Shown here: piece by piece, positions 18,837-27,280 of the stretch
Layout: each line of letters opens with the position of its first letter
Numbering within the stretch: position 1 is the stretch's first letter
Assembly: GCA_937922945.1 (NCBI GenBank)
Contig: CAKZUP010000004.1
Span: 1 to 64,000, forward strand
Length of the DNA: 64,000 nt
Direction: 5' to 3'
Origin: an uncultured Granulosicoccaceae bacterium
GTDB lineage: Bacteria > Pseudomonadota > Gammaproteobacteria > Granulosicoccales > Granulosicoccaceae
Made by a program: the position numbers and the translations under genes
Notes under the pieces: generated by a model
What the model saw: only the letters and a program-made list of their open reading frames with translations
Database searches by the model: none
What the model was told of the DNA's origin: nothing

Positions 18837-19092
18837 AGGTAAAATCGATTGCTCTTCGGTTCCGGATCAGGCCCAATGAAGCGCGATTGGGTCGTGGAGT
18901 ATAGGAGGCCCATTTGAGGTTTGCAGAGCAGAATTAAAGGTATTTTTGCAATAATAATTTATCGCGCAATAGTGGATTTTTGCTTGGCGCAAATGTCGCA
19001 TAATCGCGTGCAATGCATCCGTTTTTGCGTCAAAGCGTTGTCTGCTTTGGCTGTTTTGTTAAACTATCGGACTGTAAAGGATATCCCGCCAA

Positions 19093-19956
19093 ATGTTGCT
19101 ACCCAAGTATTCCAAAGTAGAGATAAGCCCTGCACTAATGGAGCGTCTGGTTGCCGTCGCTCATCAGGCGGCCGATGCGGCCTCTGTGCCAAGCACAGCG
19201 AATTTTCGGCAAACCGTTGATATCGAAAACAAACTGCAAGGGCAAGGTTTCGACCCTGTCACCATCGCCGATCGACAAGCAGAAGCAGAAATCAAGACGG
19301 TCGTACAATCCGCTTTTCCAGAGCATGGTTTTTTTGGAGAGGAAAGTGAGCGTAATATAAAAACGGATCAACCCATGTGGATTGTTGATCCAATAGACGG
19401 CACACGTGCTTATATTACTGGCATGCCATTGTGGGGTACCTTAATCGCCGTTTACGACGGTAGTGATGCAGTGCTTGGCATATTGGAACAACCCATTTTG
19501 AAAGAGCGATTTGTCGGAACGTGTTTTCACTCGGGCGATTTGCACTCTCAATCGATAAAGCGTTGCGCAGAACTTATCACGCCATCGGGTACAAAGCCGT
19601 TAACAACACGCAATACACAAAACCTTGATGTGGCTATCGCCCAAACAACAACGCCTGATTTTTTCACAGACCAAGCCGATCTTAAATGCTTTCAGGCATT
19701 GAAAGACTCAGTGTCCATGGTTCGATATGGCGGAGATTGTTATTGCTATGCCTTGTTGGCTATGGGATACATCGATGTCGTCATAGAACGACTACTCGAA
19801 CCATACGACATTGCCGCCCTTATCCCTATTGTTGAAGGAGCGGGCGGCAAAGTAACCGATTGGCAGGGTGGTAGCGCAGTTTCCGGTGGTGCTGTCGTTG
19901 CCAGCGCCAATGCCCAATTACACGACAAAGTATTAGCTCGATTAAACGCTAACTGA
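19093..19956 (+). CDS. Inositol monophosphatase family enzyme, likely histidinol-phosphatase
   Basis: 287 residues of the Mg-dependent, Li-sensitive phosphatase fold. GEESER provides the first metal-binding Glu pair. VDPIDGTRAYITGMP (Asp99, Asp102) is the core metal site. GGDCYCYALLAMGYIDVVIERLLEPYDIAALIPIVEGAGG holds the last Asp. The GTRAYITGMPLWGTLIA wording and the YDIAAL motif are typical of HisN-type histidinol-phosphate phosphatases rather than SuhB. No other histidine genes are nearby, so the substrate is an inference. An AAAGGAT ribosome-binding site lies upstream. Confidence 0.83.
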   Translation: MLLPKYSKVEISPALMERLVAVAHQAADAASVPSTANFRQTVDIENKLQGQGFDPVTIADRQAEAEIKTVVQSAFPEHGFFGEESERNIKTDQPMWIVDPIDGTRAYITGMPLWGTLIAVYDGSDAVLGILEQPILKERFVGTCFHSGDLHSQSIKRCAELITPSGTKPLTTRNTQNLDVAIAQTTTPDFFTDQADLKCFQALKDSVSMVRYGGDCYCYALLAMGYIDVVIERLLEPYDIAALIPIVEGAGGKVTDWQGGSAVSGGAVVASANAQLHDKVLARLNAN

Positions 19957-19986
19957 TACTGCTATTCTCCGTTGGCCGTTCATCGG

Positions 19987-21378
19987 TTAGCGCAACGTCA
20001 ACCTGAATCCATCACTGTTGATCCCGCCGTTACCATCGTTAGCAAAAACGCGAATCAGCACGCGACCTGAGTTGTTGTCATCGACCGTTCCCGAGATAAT
20101 GCCATCAGGGCTAATGGTGACACCGCTGGGCAAGCCAGTTGCCGTAAAGCTCATGTTGTCATTATCTGCATCTTTAAAGAACGGCGTAATGTCGTATTTA
20201 AAATCACCCCGCACAGTGGCATTGCTTATATCGTCCGCATACGGCGCTTTGTTAACACCATTTGTGCGTACCACATTAAGATAAAAACCAGCTTCCACTG
20301 ACTCGATTGCGTCAGAGGCTTGTATCTTTACAAAATAACGCCCGCTATCGAACGATGCCGGGTTACCACGAAGTTGGCCATCAGAACTGAGATAAAGGTT
20401 GTTTGATTCAGGTAGCGTACTCTCTACTGCGCTGAACAAAAGCGCGTCATTCTCAGCGTCATTAAAGTATGCGGCGAAATCGGCATAGGTCGAGTCATCG
20501 CTGTCATCCACAATATAAGAATCTATCTCGGGAAGCTCGGCGGTTTGTACTGGTGCTGTATTGAAGTTAATAATGCTGATGGTAGCGGTAGCTGAATTGG
20601 TGCTTGTGCCATCGGTCACCTGGTAGGTAAATCGATCACTAATCGAACCGTCGCTTGAGATGGGCGCGTTCGGTGAAGGTTTATATATGAATCCACCGTC
20701 GGCATACAATTCGAATACGTCGGCAAAGCGCGGTTCGGTTTCAGCAGTTGTAATCACCTGCAGCGGCTTATTCCTTATGTCCTGATCATCTTCATCGTTA
20801 GCCAATAAACTGTTCGTGCTGTCACCATCGACGGTTAATGTTGTACCTCTGATAGCGTTGTAGGGATCGTCGTGAGCGATTGGTGCATCGTTTATCGGTA
20901 TAGCGCAGACCAATTGATAACGCTCCAGGTTAATGCCATCGTTTGTTCGTGCAGTAAATTTGTACTCCAATGCTGCCGGTGCACGCAACTGCGGTGTGGT
21001 CAGCTGGAATTGCGTAATGTCGTTGATGTTGGTTTCTTCAACATCCACATTACAAGCGTTGTTTGTTGCACACGATTCAGGTAACGAGTTCAATGCATTG
21101 AATTGTTCGAAGTTCGCAAATTGGCTGCAACGCTGAATGTCGGCCTGGCCATCAAGACGACTCCAGCTCCAGTTGGCTACGCGATTATCAGCGTTACTAA
21201 ACACCACCGTTTTTTGGGTGTTTTCATTTATTTGAAAAGCGTCGCCGTCGCGAAGTACAACCAGAGATGGGTCGATAAGTGCGGGCAGTTCAACATCCTG
21301 TTTACCTGTTGAATCCACCCATCCACATGCGCTGAGCGACAGGATGCTTAATACTGCAACGAATCTTTGAAGAGACAT
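19987..21378 (-). CDS. Ig/cadherin-like repeat lipoprotein
   Basis: 463 residues. Signal peptide with lipobox LSAC (Cys about 18). The body contains a VCBS/cadherin-like domain (about 165-270; NDAPIAHDDPYNAIRGTTL, SLLANDEDDQD, DRFTYQVTDGTSTNSATATI) and two putative Ig (He_PIG-type) modules (about 275-370 and 375-463). The second has NDNMSFTATGLPSGVTISPDG, ISGTVDD and VFANDGNGG. Such domains bind calcium and carbohydrates or proteins at the cell surface. Exact role unknown. It converges on the phosphatase gene and is divergent from the repeat protein at 21708. Confidence 0.8.
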   Translation of the reverse strand: MSLQRFVAVLSILSLSACGWVDSTGKQDVELPALIDPSLVVLRDGDAFQINENTQKTVVFSNADNRVANWSWSRLDGQADIQRCSQFANFEQFNALNSLPESCATNNACNVDVEETNINDITQFQLTTPQLRAPAALEYKFTARTNDGINLERYQLVCAIPINDAPIAHDDPYNAIRGTTLTVDGDSTNSLLANDEDDQDIRNKPLQVITTAETEPRFADVFELYADGGFIYKPSPNAPISSDGSISDRFTYQVTDGTSTNSATATISIINFNTAPVQTAELPEIDSYIVDDSDDSTYADFAAYFNDAENDALLFSAVESTLPESNNLYLSSDGQLRGNPASFDSGRYFVKIQASDAIESVEAGFYLNVVRTNGVNKAPYADDISNATVRGDFKYDITPFFKDADNDNMSFTATGLPSGVTISPDGIISGTVDDNNSGRVLIRVFANDGNGGINSDGFRLTLR

Positions 21379-21707
21379 AGTTTTTACCGCGGTCCACTTC
21401 TTTGGTGGACTTCTAATTTGTATGCGGACAGCTTAAATCATTGGTCAAAACTGTCTGTGTGATAGTGCACATTCCAGCGGAGTGTGAATTGGTGAGGGTT
21501 TTACGAGAGGTTGAATTGCTAAATAGTGTGGTGCGTAGGGTGTTTCGATAAGCTATCGGTTGTTTTGTTTCTCAAAAACACGCAAAATTTCAGTCTAGGT
21601 AAATTTACTTACGTTTGTCTGAACCAAGCGTATGAGAACTGTGTGCCAGCTCTGGTTGTGATTCACGGTGCTTTTTAGTTAATGAGATCGAGACATCACA
21701 CATTGTT
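21379..21707. other. Divergent intergenic region with small palindromes
   Basis: About 330 bases between two divergent genes. GTCCAC (21392-21397) and GTGGAC (21405-21410) form a small hairpin in the leader of the minus-strand lipoprotein gene. A 10-bp palindrome GTAAATTTAC lies at about 21599-21608. No gene and no clear promoter could be fixed. Confidence 0.5.
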
Positions 21708-23000
21708 ATGAATGTTCAAGGGCCACAATCAGGACTACCCAAGGTGGGTTTTGCGTGGTTTACGTTGGCTATGTCGACCTGTGCGCTAATTCTGTTATGT
21801 GTCTGGGCGCTCATAAACCAGGACAAGTTATTTGATTTCGACAAGATCAGTAGTACTCAACAAACCGATCAAACAAATACTATTACTATGGGCTTAACGC
21901 CTACCGAACAGCACGTCACTGATAGCGTGGCGCCCGCATCAATGACAAGCACCGTTGAGTCAGTTTCACAAAACAATACTGCGGCCGAGCAAACAGAGAA
22001 GCTAGCCACAAAAAAAGCTGAGTCAGAAAAACTGGCTGTCGAAAATGCCAAAATAGAAAAGTTAGCGCTAGAACAGGCAGAGGCGGTAAGGTTAGCAGCC
22101 GAGCAAGCTGAAGCAGAAAGATTAGTCGCCGAGCAGGCTGAGGCGGAAAAGGTAGCAGCCGAGCAAGCTGAAGCTGAAAGATTAGCGGCCGAGCAGGCTG
22201 AGGCGGAAAAGGTAGCAGCCGAGCAAGCTGAAGCAGAAAGATTAGCGGCCGAGCAGGCTGAGGCGGAAAGGGTAGCAGCCGAGCAAGCTGAAGCTGAAAG
22301 ATTAGCCGCCGAGCAGGCTGAGGCGGAAAGGGTAGCAGCCGAGCAGGCTGAGGCGGATAGGGTAGCAGCCGAGCAAGCTGAAACTGAAAGATTAGCCGCC
22401 GAGCAAGCTGAAGCTGAAAGATTAGCCGCCGAGCAGGCCGAGGCGGAAAGATTGGCAGCCGAGCAGGCTGAGGCAGAAAGGTCAGAAACTGAGGCAGAAC
22501 GATTAGCAGCTGAGAAGGCTGAAGCAGACAGGCTGGCTGCAGAAACGTTGCAGGCGGGAAGGTTATCCGCGATACCAAGTCGGGCAATTCCAGTGGTTCA
22601 GGAATTAGCGGAATCAAAGACTGTTGCGGCAGCCAGTGAATCAGCTTTCCAGAAGTTGCGCAGAGAAGAGCTTGCGAGCCTGCCCGGATTGGCTGCGCAG
22701 GTCCGTTTTGAGCCGAAAAGCATCGAGACGCGTCCGGGCTCGAGAGCATCGCTGGACCGTCTGTTTGAGCTTTTATTCTTGTATTCGGAAACCTCGGTGA
22801 CGGTACAAGTGGCCAGCAATGAATACGAAATAGATAGTAATAATGAGCTAATCAGTCGAGAACGTGCACTCAGCCTGATTAACTATTTAATAGATCGAGG
22901 GTTGGACGAAGACCGCTTTCGAATACGGGTTTTGGGAAAGGAACAGCTCCCTTCTGATAGCCATCGAGTTACAGTGGTGGCAACGGTGATAGGCGAATGA
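21708..23000 (+). CDS. TolA-like repeat membrane protein with OmpA-like C-terminus
   Basis: 430 residues: one N-terminal membrane helix (about 13-36), a Thr/Gln-rich linker, a long Ala/Glu-rich helical rod of near-perfect 10-residue repeats (AEQAEAERLA class; about 122-262), and a C-terminal domain (about 310-430). That domain resembles the OmpA/MotB peptidoglycan-binding fold (VRFEPKSIETRPGSRASLDRL, NNELISRERALSLINYLIDRG). The layout suggests an inner-membrane protein spanning the periplasm to the cell wall. Function is not known. It overlaps the next gene by four bases, which marks an operon. The repeat number probably varies between strains. Confidence 0.78.
   Translation: MNVQGPQSGLPKVGFAWFTLAMSTCALILLCVWALINQDKLFDFDKISSTQQTDQTNTITMGLTPTEQHVTDSVAPASMTSTVESVSQNNTAAEQTEKLATKKAESEKLAVENAKIEKLALEQAEAVRLAAEQAEAERLVAEQAEAEKVAAEQAEAERLAAEQAEAEKVAAEQAEAERLAAEQAEAERVAAEQAEAERLAAEQAEAERVAAEQAEADRVAAEQAETERLAAEQAEAERLAAEQAEAERLAAEQAEAERSETEAERLAAEKAEADRLAAETLQAGRLSAIPSRAIPVVQELAESKTVAAASESAFQKLRREELASLPGLAAQVRFEPKSIETRPGSRASLDRLFELLFLYSETSVTVQVASNEYEIDSNNELISRERALSLINYLIDRGLDEDRFRIRVLGKEQLPSDSHRVTVVATVIGE
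22072..22491 (+). repeat. 30-bp in-frame tandem repeat, about 14 copies
   Basis: About 14 units of 30 bases encode AEQAEAERLA-type decapeptides. Units alternate between two near-identical forms (GAGCAGGCTGAGGCGGAAAG and GAGCAAGCTGAAGCTGAAAG starts), giving a 60-base higher-order period, as expected from repeated unequal exchange of a two-unit block. The reverse strand is also open across this region because of the composition, but that frame is an artefact. Confidence 0.9.
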
Positions 23001-23692
23001 TGAACGCAATAACATGGCAGTTATTATTGGTTTTGCTGGCAGCAGCATTGCTTGGGTTGCTAGTGGGTATCTCCGCTTTACGTCTACATCAAGATCGTAA
23101 ACGTAAAGAAGCGTACAATTCAGACAAAGGCGTCGTTGATCAACTGAAAGCTGAACATAAAGCGCTTGCGGATGAGAAACTCAATATGGGCTTGGCGCTC
23201 GAGAAAGAACAGAAGAGTGCACGTCTTGCGCGTGAGAAATGCAATCAGCTAACGGCACAGCATGAAACTCTGAAAGTGCATGCCAGCTTGCAGGATCAAC
23301 GCCTTGAAAAGTTAACGACAGAGCTGCATATGTCGGAAGAGAAATGCATTCGTCTTCAACGCGATTTCGCCAGCTTTAAAGCGAACAAGTTACGTGAAGT
23401 CAGAATGCTGAAGGTGAGTTCAGACGAATGGTTAGACAACGAAGAGTTGCCGGTACTCAACAAAAAGGTGGATGAAATCGCTGCACTAGACTCAGTTGCA
23501 TTGCACTCAGCTGCACTAAACGCAAGTGTAGAATCAGTTGCGTCTGATGCGGACATATTCAACGCAGATCTGGACCGCACGCAACCTATCATTGCGAGCG
23601 AGTTGGACATCCCATCGCTTTCCGAGTCTGAATTACCCGATTCCGTTGAAGAACTGGAATTCGAGCTCGCTGAACAGGACGAACCGCGCTAG
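22997..23692 (+). CDS. Membrane-anchored coiled-coil protein, family not recognised
   Basis: 231 residues. One N-terminal membrane helix (about 8-28) is followed by a coiled coil (about 45-150) rich in Lys, Glu and Gln, then an acidic, Ala/Ser-rich tail. No known domain is recognised. The start ATG overlaps the stop of the TolA-like gene, so both are made together and may interact through their helical rods. The gene ends two bases before the GTG that could start the MocR regulator. Confidence 0.72.
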   Translation: MMNAITWQLLLVLLAAALLGLLVGISALRLHQDRKRKEAYNSDKGVVDQLKAEHKALADEKLNMGLALEKEQKSARLAREKCNQLTAQHETLKVHASLQDQRLEKLTTELHMSEEKCIRLQRDFASFKANKLREVRMLKVSSDEWLDNEELPVLNKKVDEIAALDSVALHSAALNASVESVASDADIFNADLDRTQPIIASELDIPSLSESELPDSVEELEFELAEQDEPR

Positions 23693-23717
23693 CGTGGGCA
23701 AAGCGCACGAGAAGCCG

Positions 23718-25178
23718 ATGTGGCATCAGCTGTTCAAGCTCGATGCCGAGAAACCGCAGAGCCTGCAATCGCAACTTCGTCAGGCGCTGGTTAAAGCCAT
23801 CCTTGATGATCGTATTCCCATTGATGTCCCACTGCCGTCATCCCGCGAACTGTCGCGGCAGCTAGGCGTTGCTCGAAATACGGTCGTGCTGGCCTACCAA
23901 CACTTAATAGATGAAAATTATTTGCTCGCCCATGAGCGCAGGGGCTACTTTGTTAATCCCGAAATCCTTGGTGGCCGGGTCGAATGGAGCAAACCAAAAA
24001 CTGAATCGTCCTCAGCCGATGCTGAATTGGCAGAAGGTCCTGAGGTCACCATCGATGTGTTGTCTCAACGTAATATCCACAGGCCGTTAGACTGGGCGCA
24101 ATACCCGTACCCGTTTATTTATGGTCAGGTGGATTCATCCTTATTTCCAGTCAACGATTGGCGGGAAGCCTGTCGATTGTCTTTGCGCGTTGGCGCCATT
24201 AGCCAGTGGACACACGACCGGGTTGATTCCGACGACGAACTGTTAGTCGAACAAGTGCACACGCGCGTGTTGCCACGCCGGGGCGTCTGGGCTGAACGCG
24301 ATGAGATATTGATAACCAGCGGTGCTCAGAATGCGTTGTTTTTAATTGCGCAGTTGTTGTTGGATAAAAATTCCAGTTTTGGCGTTGAAGACCCGTGCTA
24401 TGTCGATGCGCGAAATATTTTCGGCTTATTCGGGGGAGAGCGGGTTACGTTTCCAGTAGGTGAACACGGAGTTCAAACAGATGACAGGCTGGGCCAGTGC
24501 AAACTGATCTACGTTACTCCAAGTCATCAGTGCCCGACGACGACCACCATGCCATTAGAAGCGCGACAGAAATTGCTCGATGAAGCCAGCGCGAATAACG
24601 TGGTGATAGTGGAAGATGACTACGAAAGTGAGCTTAATTTTGTTGGTAAACCAACCCCTGCGCTGAAGAGTCTTGATACCAGACACGGGGTTATTTATGT
24701 CGGCAGTTTGTCTAAAACGCTTGCACCCGGATTGCGCATTGGTTTTATGGTGGGTCCGCCGGGTTTTATAAAGAAGGCGCGAGCCCTGCGTCGCCTCATG
24801 TATCGGCATCCGCCCACGAACACGCAACGCACGGTCGGTCATTTTCTCGCATTGGGTCACCACGACTCTGTTCTGCTGCGCCTGTCTCAGGCTTTCAAGC
24901 GTCGCTGGGAAACGATGGATCGCGCACTGGCGACGCATGCGCCTTTGTCGGCTATCGCACCAGCATTTGGTGGTTCATCCTTTTGGGTCAGGTTGCCTGA
25001 GCACGTAAACGCAAAGGCGTTGGAGGCGCGAGCCCTGGAGGCCGGGATTGTGGTCAACGCTGGCGATAACTACTTCGCTAATCGGGAAGGGCCTAAAAAC
25101 TATTGCCGACTGGGTTTCTCCTCTATTCCAGAAGAGCGAATTGAGGAAGGCATAGCCAAGTTCTCGGCCCTCATCTGA
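23718..25178 (+). CDS. MocR/GntR-family regulator with aminotransferase-like domain (TauR/PdxR type)
   Basis: About 486 residues. N-terminal GntR winged helix (about 10-75; LPSSRELSRQLGVARNTVVLAYQHLIDENYL) joined to a fold-type I PLP aminotransferase domain with EDDYESELNF and the probable PLP Lys in SLSKTLAPGLRIGF. MocR proteins sense PLP-linked amino compounds. Next to xsc the obvious parallel is TauR, the taurine-responsive regulator of xsc genes in Rhodobacter. The frame runs upstream to 23538 inside the previous gene. Likely starts are GTG 23694 or ATG 23718; the latter is chosen because it begins directly at the domain. Function in taurine control is inferred from position. Confidence 0.85.
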   Translation: MWHQLFKLDAEKPQSLQSQLRQALVKAILDDRIPIDVPLPSSRELSRQLGVARNTVVLAYQHLIDENYLLAHERRGYFVNPEILGGRVEWSKPKTESSSADAELAEGPEVTIDVLSQRNIHRPLDWAQYPYPFIYGQVDSSLFPVNDWREACRLSLRVGAISQWTHDRVDSDDELLVEQVHTRVLPRRGVWAERDEILITSGAQNALFLIAQLLLDKNSSFGVEDPCYVDARNIFGLFGGERVTFPVGEHGVQTDDRLGQCKLIYVTPSHQCPTTTTMPLEARQKLLDEASANNVVIVEDDYESELNFVGKPTPALKSLDTRHGVIYVGSLSKTLAPGLRIGFMVGPPGFIKKARALRRLMYRHPPTNTQRTVGHFLALGHHDSVLLRLSQAFKRRWETMDRALATHAPLSAIAPAFGGSSFWVRLPEHVNAKALEARALEAGIVVNAGDNYFANREGPKNYCRLGFSSIPEERIEEGIAKFSALI

Positions 25179-25259
25179 AGCCCGACTTGTGATGTGCTTC
25201 GGGTTCGAGACACCGCTGGCACAGCCTTGAATTTCTATTGGTACTACTGCTGATCGGGT

Positions 25260-25284
25260 CTGAAGTTAAACTACACTTATAGTA
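25260..25284 (+). promoter_or_regulatory. Candidate MocR operator and promoter upstream of xsc
   Basis: Two direct repeats, CTGAAGTTAA (25260-25269) and CTACACTTAT (25271-25280), lie one helical turn apart. They resemble the CTGGACTTAA-type direct repeats I recall for TauR. TATAGT at 25279-25284 can serve as a -10 element. Direct rather than inverted repeats are typical of MocR sites. Confidence 0.4.
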
Positions 25285-25405
25285 TTACCTTGATTGTGGG
25301 GGGGCTACCAACGGTTGCGCGCCCGCCTGACACCTCTTGATTGATTACTCTTGAATTATTAACGAAAAGCGCCGTAGTTCAGCGCTGACCAACGGAGAAT
25401 AAAAA

Positions 25406-27169
25406 ATGGCACGAATGACGCCGAGTGAAGCGTTTGTAGAAACACTGGTGGCCAACGGTGTGACGGATATTTTTGGCATTATGGGCTCTGCGTTCATGGA
25501 TGCGATGGATATCTTCGCTCCTGCAGGTATTCGTCTCATCCCGGTTGTGCACGAGCAAGGCGCGGCGCACATGGCCGATGGTTACTCAAGAGCAACTGGC
25601 CGGCACGGCGTTGTCATTGGCCAGAATGGTCCTGGTATCAGTAACTGTGTCACGGCAGTTGCAGCAGCTTATTGGGCGCACAGCCCGGTTGTTATGATCA
25701 CCCCTGAAACTGGCACCATGGGTATGGGGCTTGGTGGTTTTCAGGAAGCCAATCAGCTACCCATGTTTCAGGAATTTGTTAAATACCAAGGCCACGTTAA
25801 TAACCCCAATCGTATGGCTGAGTACACAGCGCGTTGTTTTGATCGTGCTATTTCAGAAATCGGCCCCACCCAATTGAATATTCCACGTGACTACTTCTAT
25901 GGTGATATCGATGTGGATATTCCACAGCCTATGCGTCTTGATCGTGGCCCGGGTGGAGAAAATGTGCTGGCTGAAGCGGTTGAAGTGCTGTCTAAAGCAA
26001 AATTCCCGGTCATCATCTCCGGTGGCGGTGTGGTTATGGCCGATGCGGTAGACGAGTGCGTTGCGTTTGCAGAACGTCTTGGCGCACCAGTGGTCAACAG
26101 CTACTTGCATAACGACTCCTTCCCTGCCAGCCACCCATTGTGGTGCGGACCGCTTGGTTATCAGGGATCGAAAGCAGCAATGAAACTCATGGCACAGGCC
26201 GATGTTGTGGTTGCGCTGGGCTCTCGCCTTGGACCATTCGGCACCTTACCTCAGCATGGTCTGGATTACTGGCCGAAAGATGCCAAGATTATTCAAATCG
26301 ATGCCGACCACAAAATGCTGGGTCTGGTGAAGAAAATTTCTGTGGGTATCTGTGGCGATGCTGGCGCAAGTGCAAAAGCGCTAACGACCATGCTAAGTGA
26401 TAAAACGCTGGCTTCGGATGCAACCAAAGCCGAGCGGGCGAAGACCATAGCCGACGAGAAGCAAGCATGGGAATCTGAGCTGGATGCCTGGAAGCATGAA
26501 ACCGATGACTTCAGTCAGGATATGATTGCAGAAGCTGAGAAGGAAGATGGTAACTGGCTTGCTCCACGTCAGGTTCTGCGCGAACTGGAAAACGCGATGC
26601 CTGCAGACGTTATGGTGTCTACCGATATAGGCAACATCAACTCAGTTGCCAATAGCTATTTGCGATTTGAGCGTCCCCGCAGTTTCTTCGCTCCAATGAG
26701 TTTCGGTAATTGTGGCTATGCGTTGCCAACCATGATCGGCGCAAAGTGCGCAGCACCTGATCGTCCGGCCATTGCTTACGCTGGTGACGGCGCTTGGGCC
26801 ATGAGCATGGTGGAAATCATGACTGCGGTTAGGCATAACATTCCTGTTACGGCAGTGGTATTCCATAACCGTCAATGGGGTGCAGAGAAGAAAAACCAAG
26901 TGGATTTCTACGGACGTCGCTTTGTTGCAGGCGAACTGGATAGCCCGAGCTTTGCCGAGATTGGTCGTTCAATGGGTGCAGAAGGTGTTACTGTCGATGA
27001 AATGGGCGATGTTGGCTCTGCGCTAAAGAAGGCTGTTGATGCTCAAATGAACGATGGCAAAACCACGGTTGTGGAAGTCATGTGTAACCGTGAGCTTGGC
27101 GACCCATTCCGACGTGATGCACTGTCCAAGCCTGTTCGGCATTTGGCCAAGTACAAAGATTACGTCTAA
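25406..27169 (+). CDS. xsc: Sulfoacetaldehyde acetyltransferase
   Basis: 587 residues. Thiamine-diphosphate enzyme that converts sulfoacetaldehyde plus phosphate to acetyl phosphate and sulfite, the central desulfonation step in taurine and isethionate degradation. The N-terminal Pyr domain has the catalytic Glu50 in VVHEQGAAHMADGYSRATG. The PP domain has the ThDP/Mg motif GDGAWAMSMVEIMTAVRHNIPVTAVVFHN. The wording NGVTDIFGIMGSAFMDAMDIF and MFQEFVKYQGHVNNPNRM is characteristic of Xsc rather than acetolactate synthase. It follows the MocR regulator on the same strand. No phosphotransacetylase, taurine transporter or taurine-pyruvate aminotransferase lies beside it, so the rest of the pathway must be elsewhere. 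Confidence 0.95.
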   Translation: MARMTPSEAFVETLVANGVTDIFGIMGSAFMDAMDIFAPAGIRLIPVVHEQGAAHMADGYSRATGRHGVVIGQNGPGISNCVTAVAAAYWAHSPVVMITPETGTMGMGLGGFQEANQLPMFQEFVKYQGHVNNPNRMAEYTARCFDRAISEIGPTQLNIPRDYFYGDIDVDIPQPMRLDRGPGGENVLAEAVEVLSKAKFPVIISGGGVVMADAVDECVAFAERLGAPVVNSYLHNDSFPASHPLWCGPLGYQGSKAAMKLMAQADVVVALGSRLGPFGTLPQHGLDYWPKDAKIIQIDADHKMLGLVKKISVGICGDAGASAKALTTMLSDKTLASDATKAERAKTIADEKQAWESELDAWKHETDDFSQDMIAEAEKEDGNWLAPRQVLRELENAMPADVMVSTDIGNINSVANSYLRFERPRSFFAPMSFGNCGYALPTMIGAKCAAPDRPAIAYAGDGAWAMSMVEIMTAVRHNIPVTAVVFHNRQWGAEKKNQVDFYGRRFVAGELDSPSFAEIGRSMGAEGVTVDEMGDVGSALKKAVDAQMNDGKTTVVEVMCNRELGDPFRRDALSKPVRHLAKYKDYV

Positions 27170-27227
27170 TCTGCATTAACCTTAGTTAGCTCACCTTGGT
27201 AAGCTAAAAAAGCTGTCGCGTCTGCCG

Positions 27228-27264
27228 CGCTGATTGATCTGGTGTACCATCAGATCAATCAGCG
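27228..27264 (+). promoter_or_regulatory. Perfect 14-bp inverted repeat before the dehydrogenase gene
   Basis: CGCTGATTGATCTG (27228-27241) and CAGATCAATCAGCG (27251-27264) pair perfectly around a 9-base loop. It ends 16 bases before the dehydrogenase ATG and is followed by an A-rich stretch, not a T-run. It is therefore more likely an operator or 5' UTR hairpin than a terminator of xsc, though it could also stabilise the xsc 3' end. Confidence 0.5.
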
Positions 27265-27280
27265 ATAAACGGATAAAAAA

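Noticed and set aside
18921-19220. 99-codon frame overlapping the start of the inositol-monophosphatase-type gene
   Set aside because: It shares sequence with a well-supported gene in another frame and has no signal of its own.
21916-22749. 277-codon reverse-strand frame across the repeat region
   Set aside because: It is a mirror of the AEQAEAERLA repeats and gives a low-complexity Pro/Leu/Gln product. The forward frame has a membrane helix, operon overlap and an OmpA-like end.
25217-25231. Possible sigma-54 promoter (TGGCAC then TTGA) upstream of xsc
   Set aside because: The spacer is one base too short and the -12 GC element is missing.
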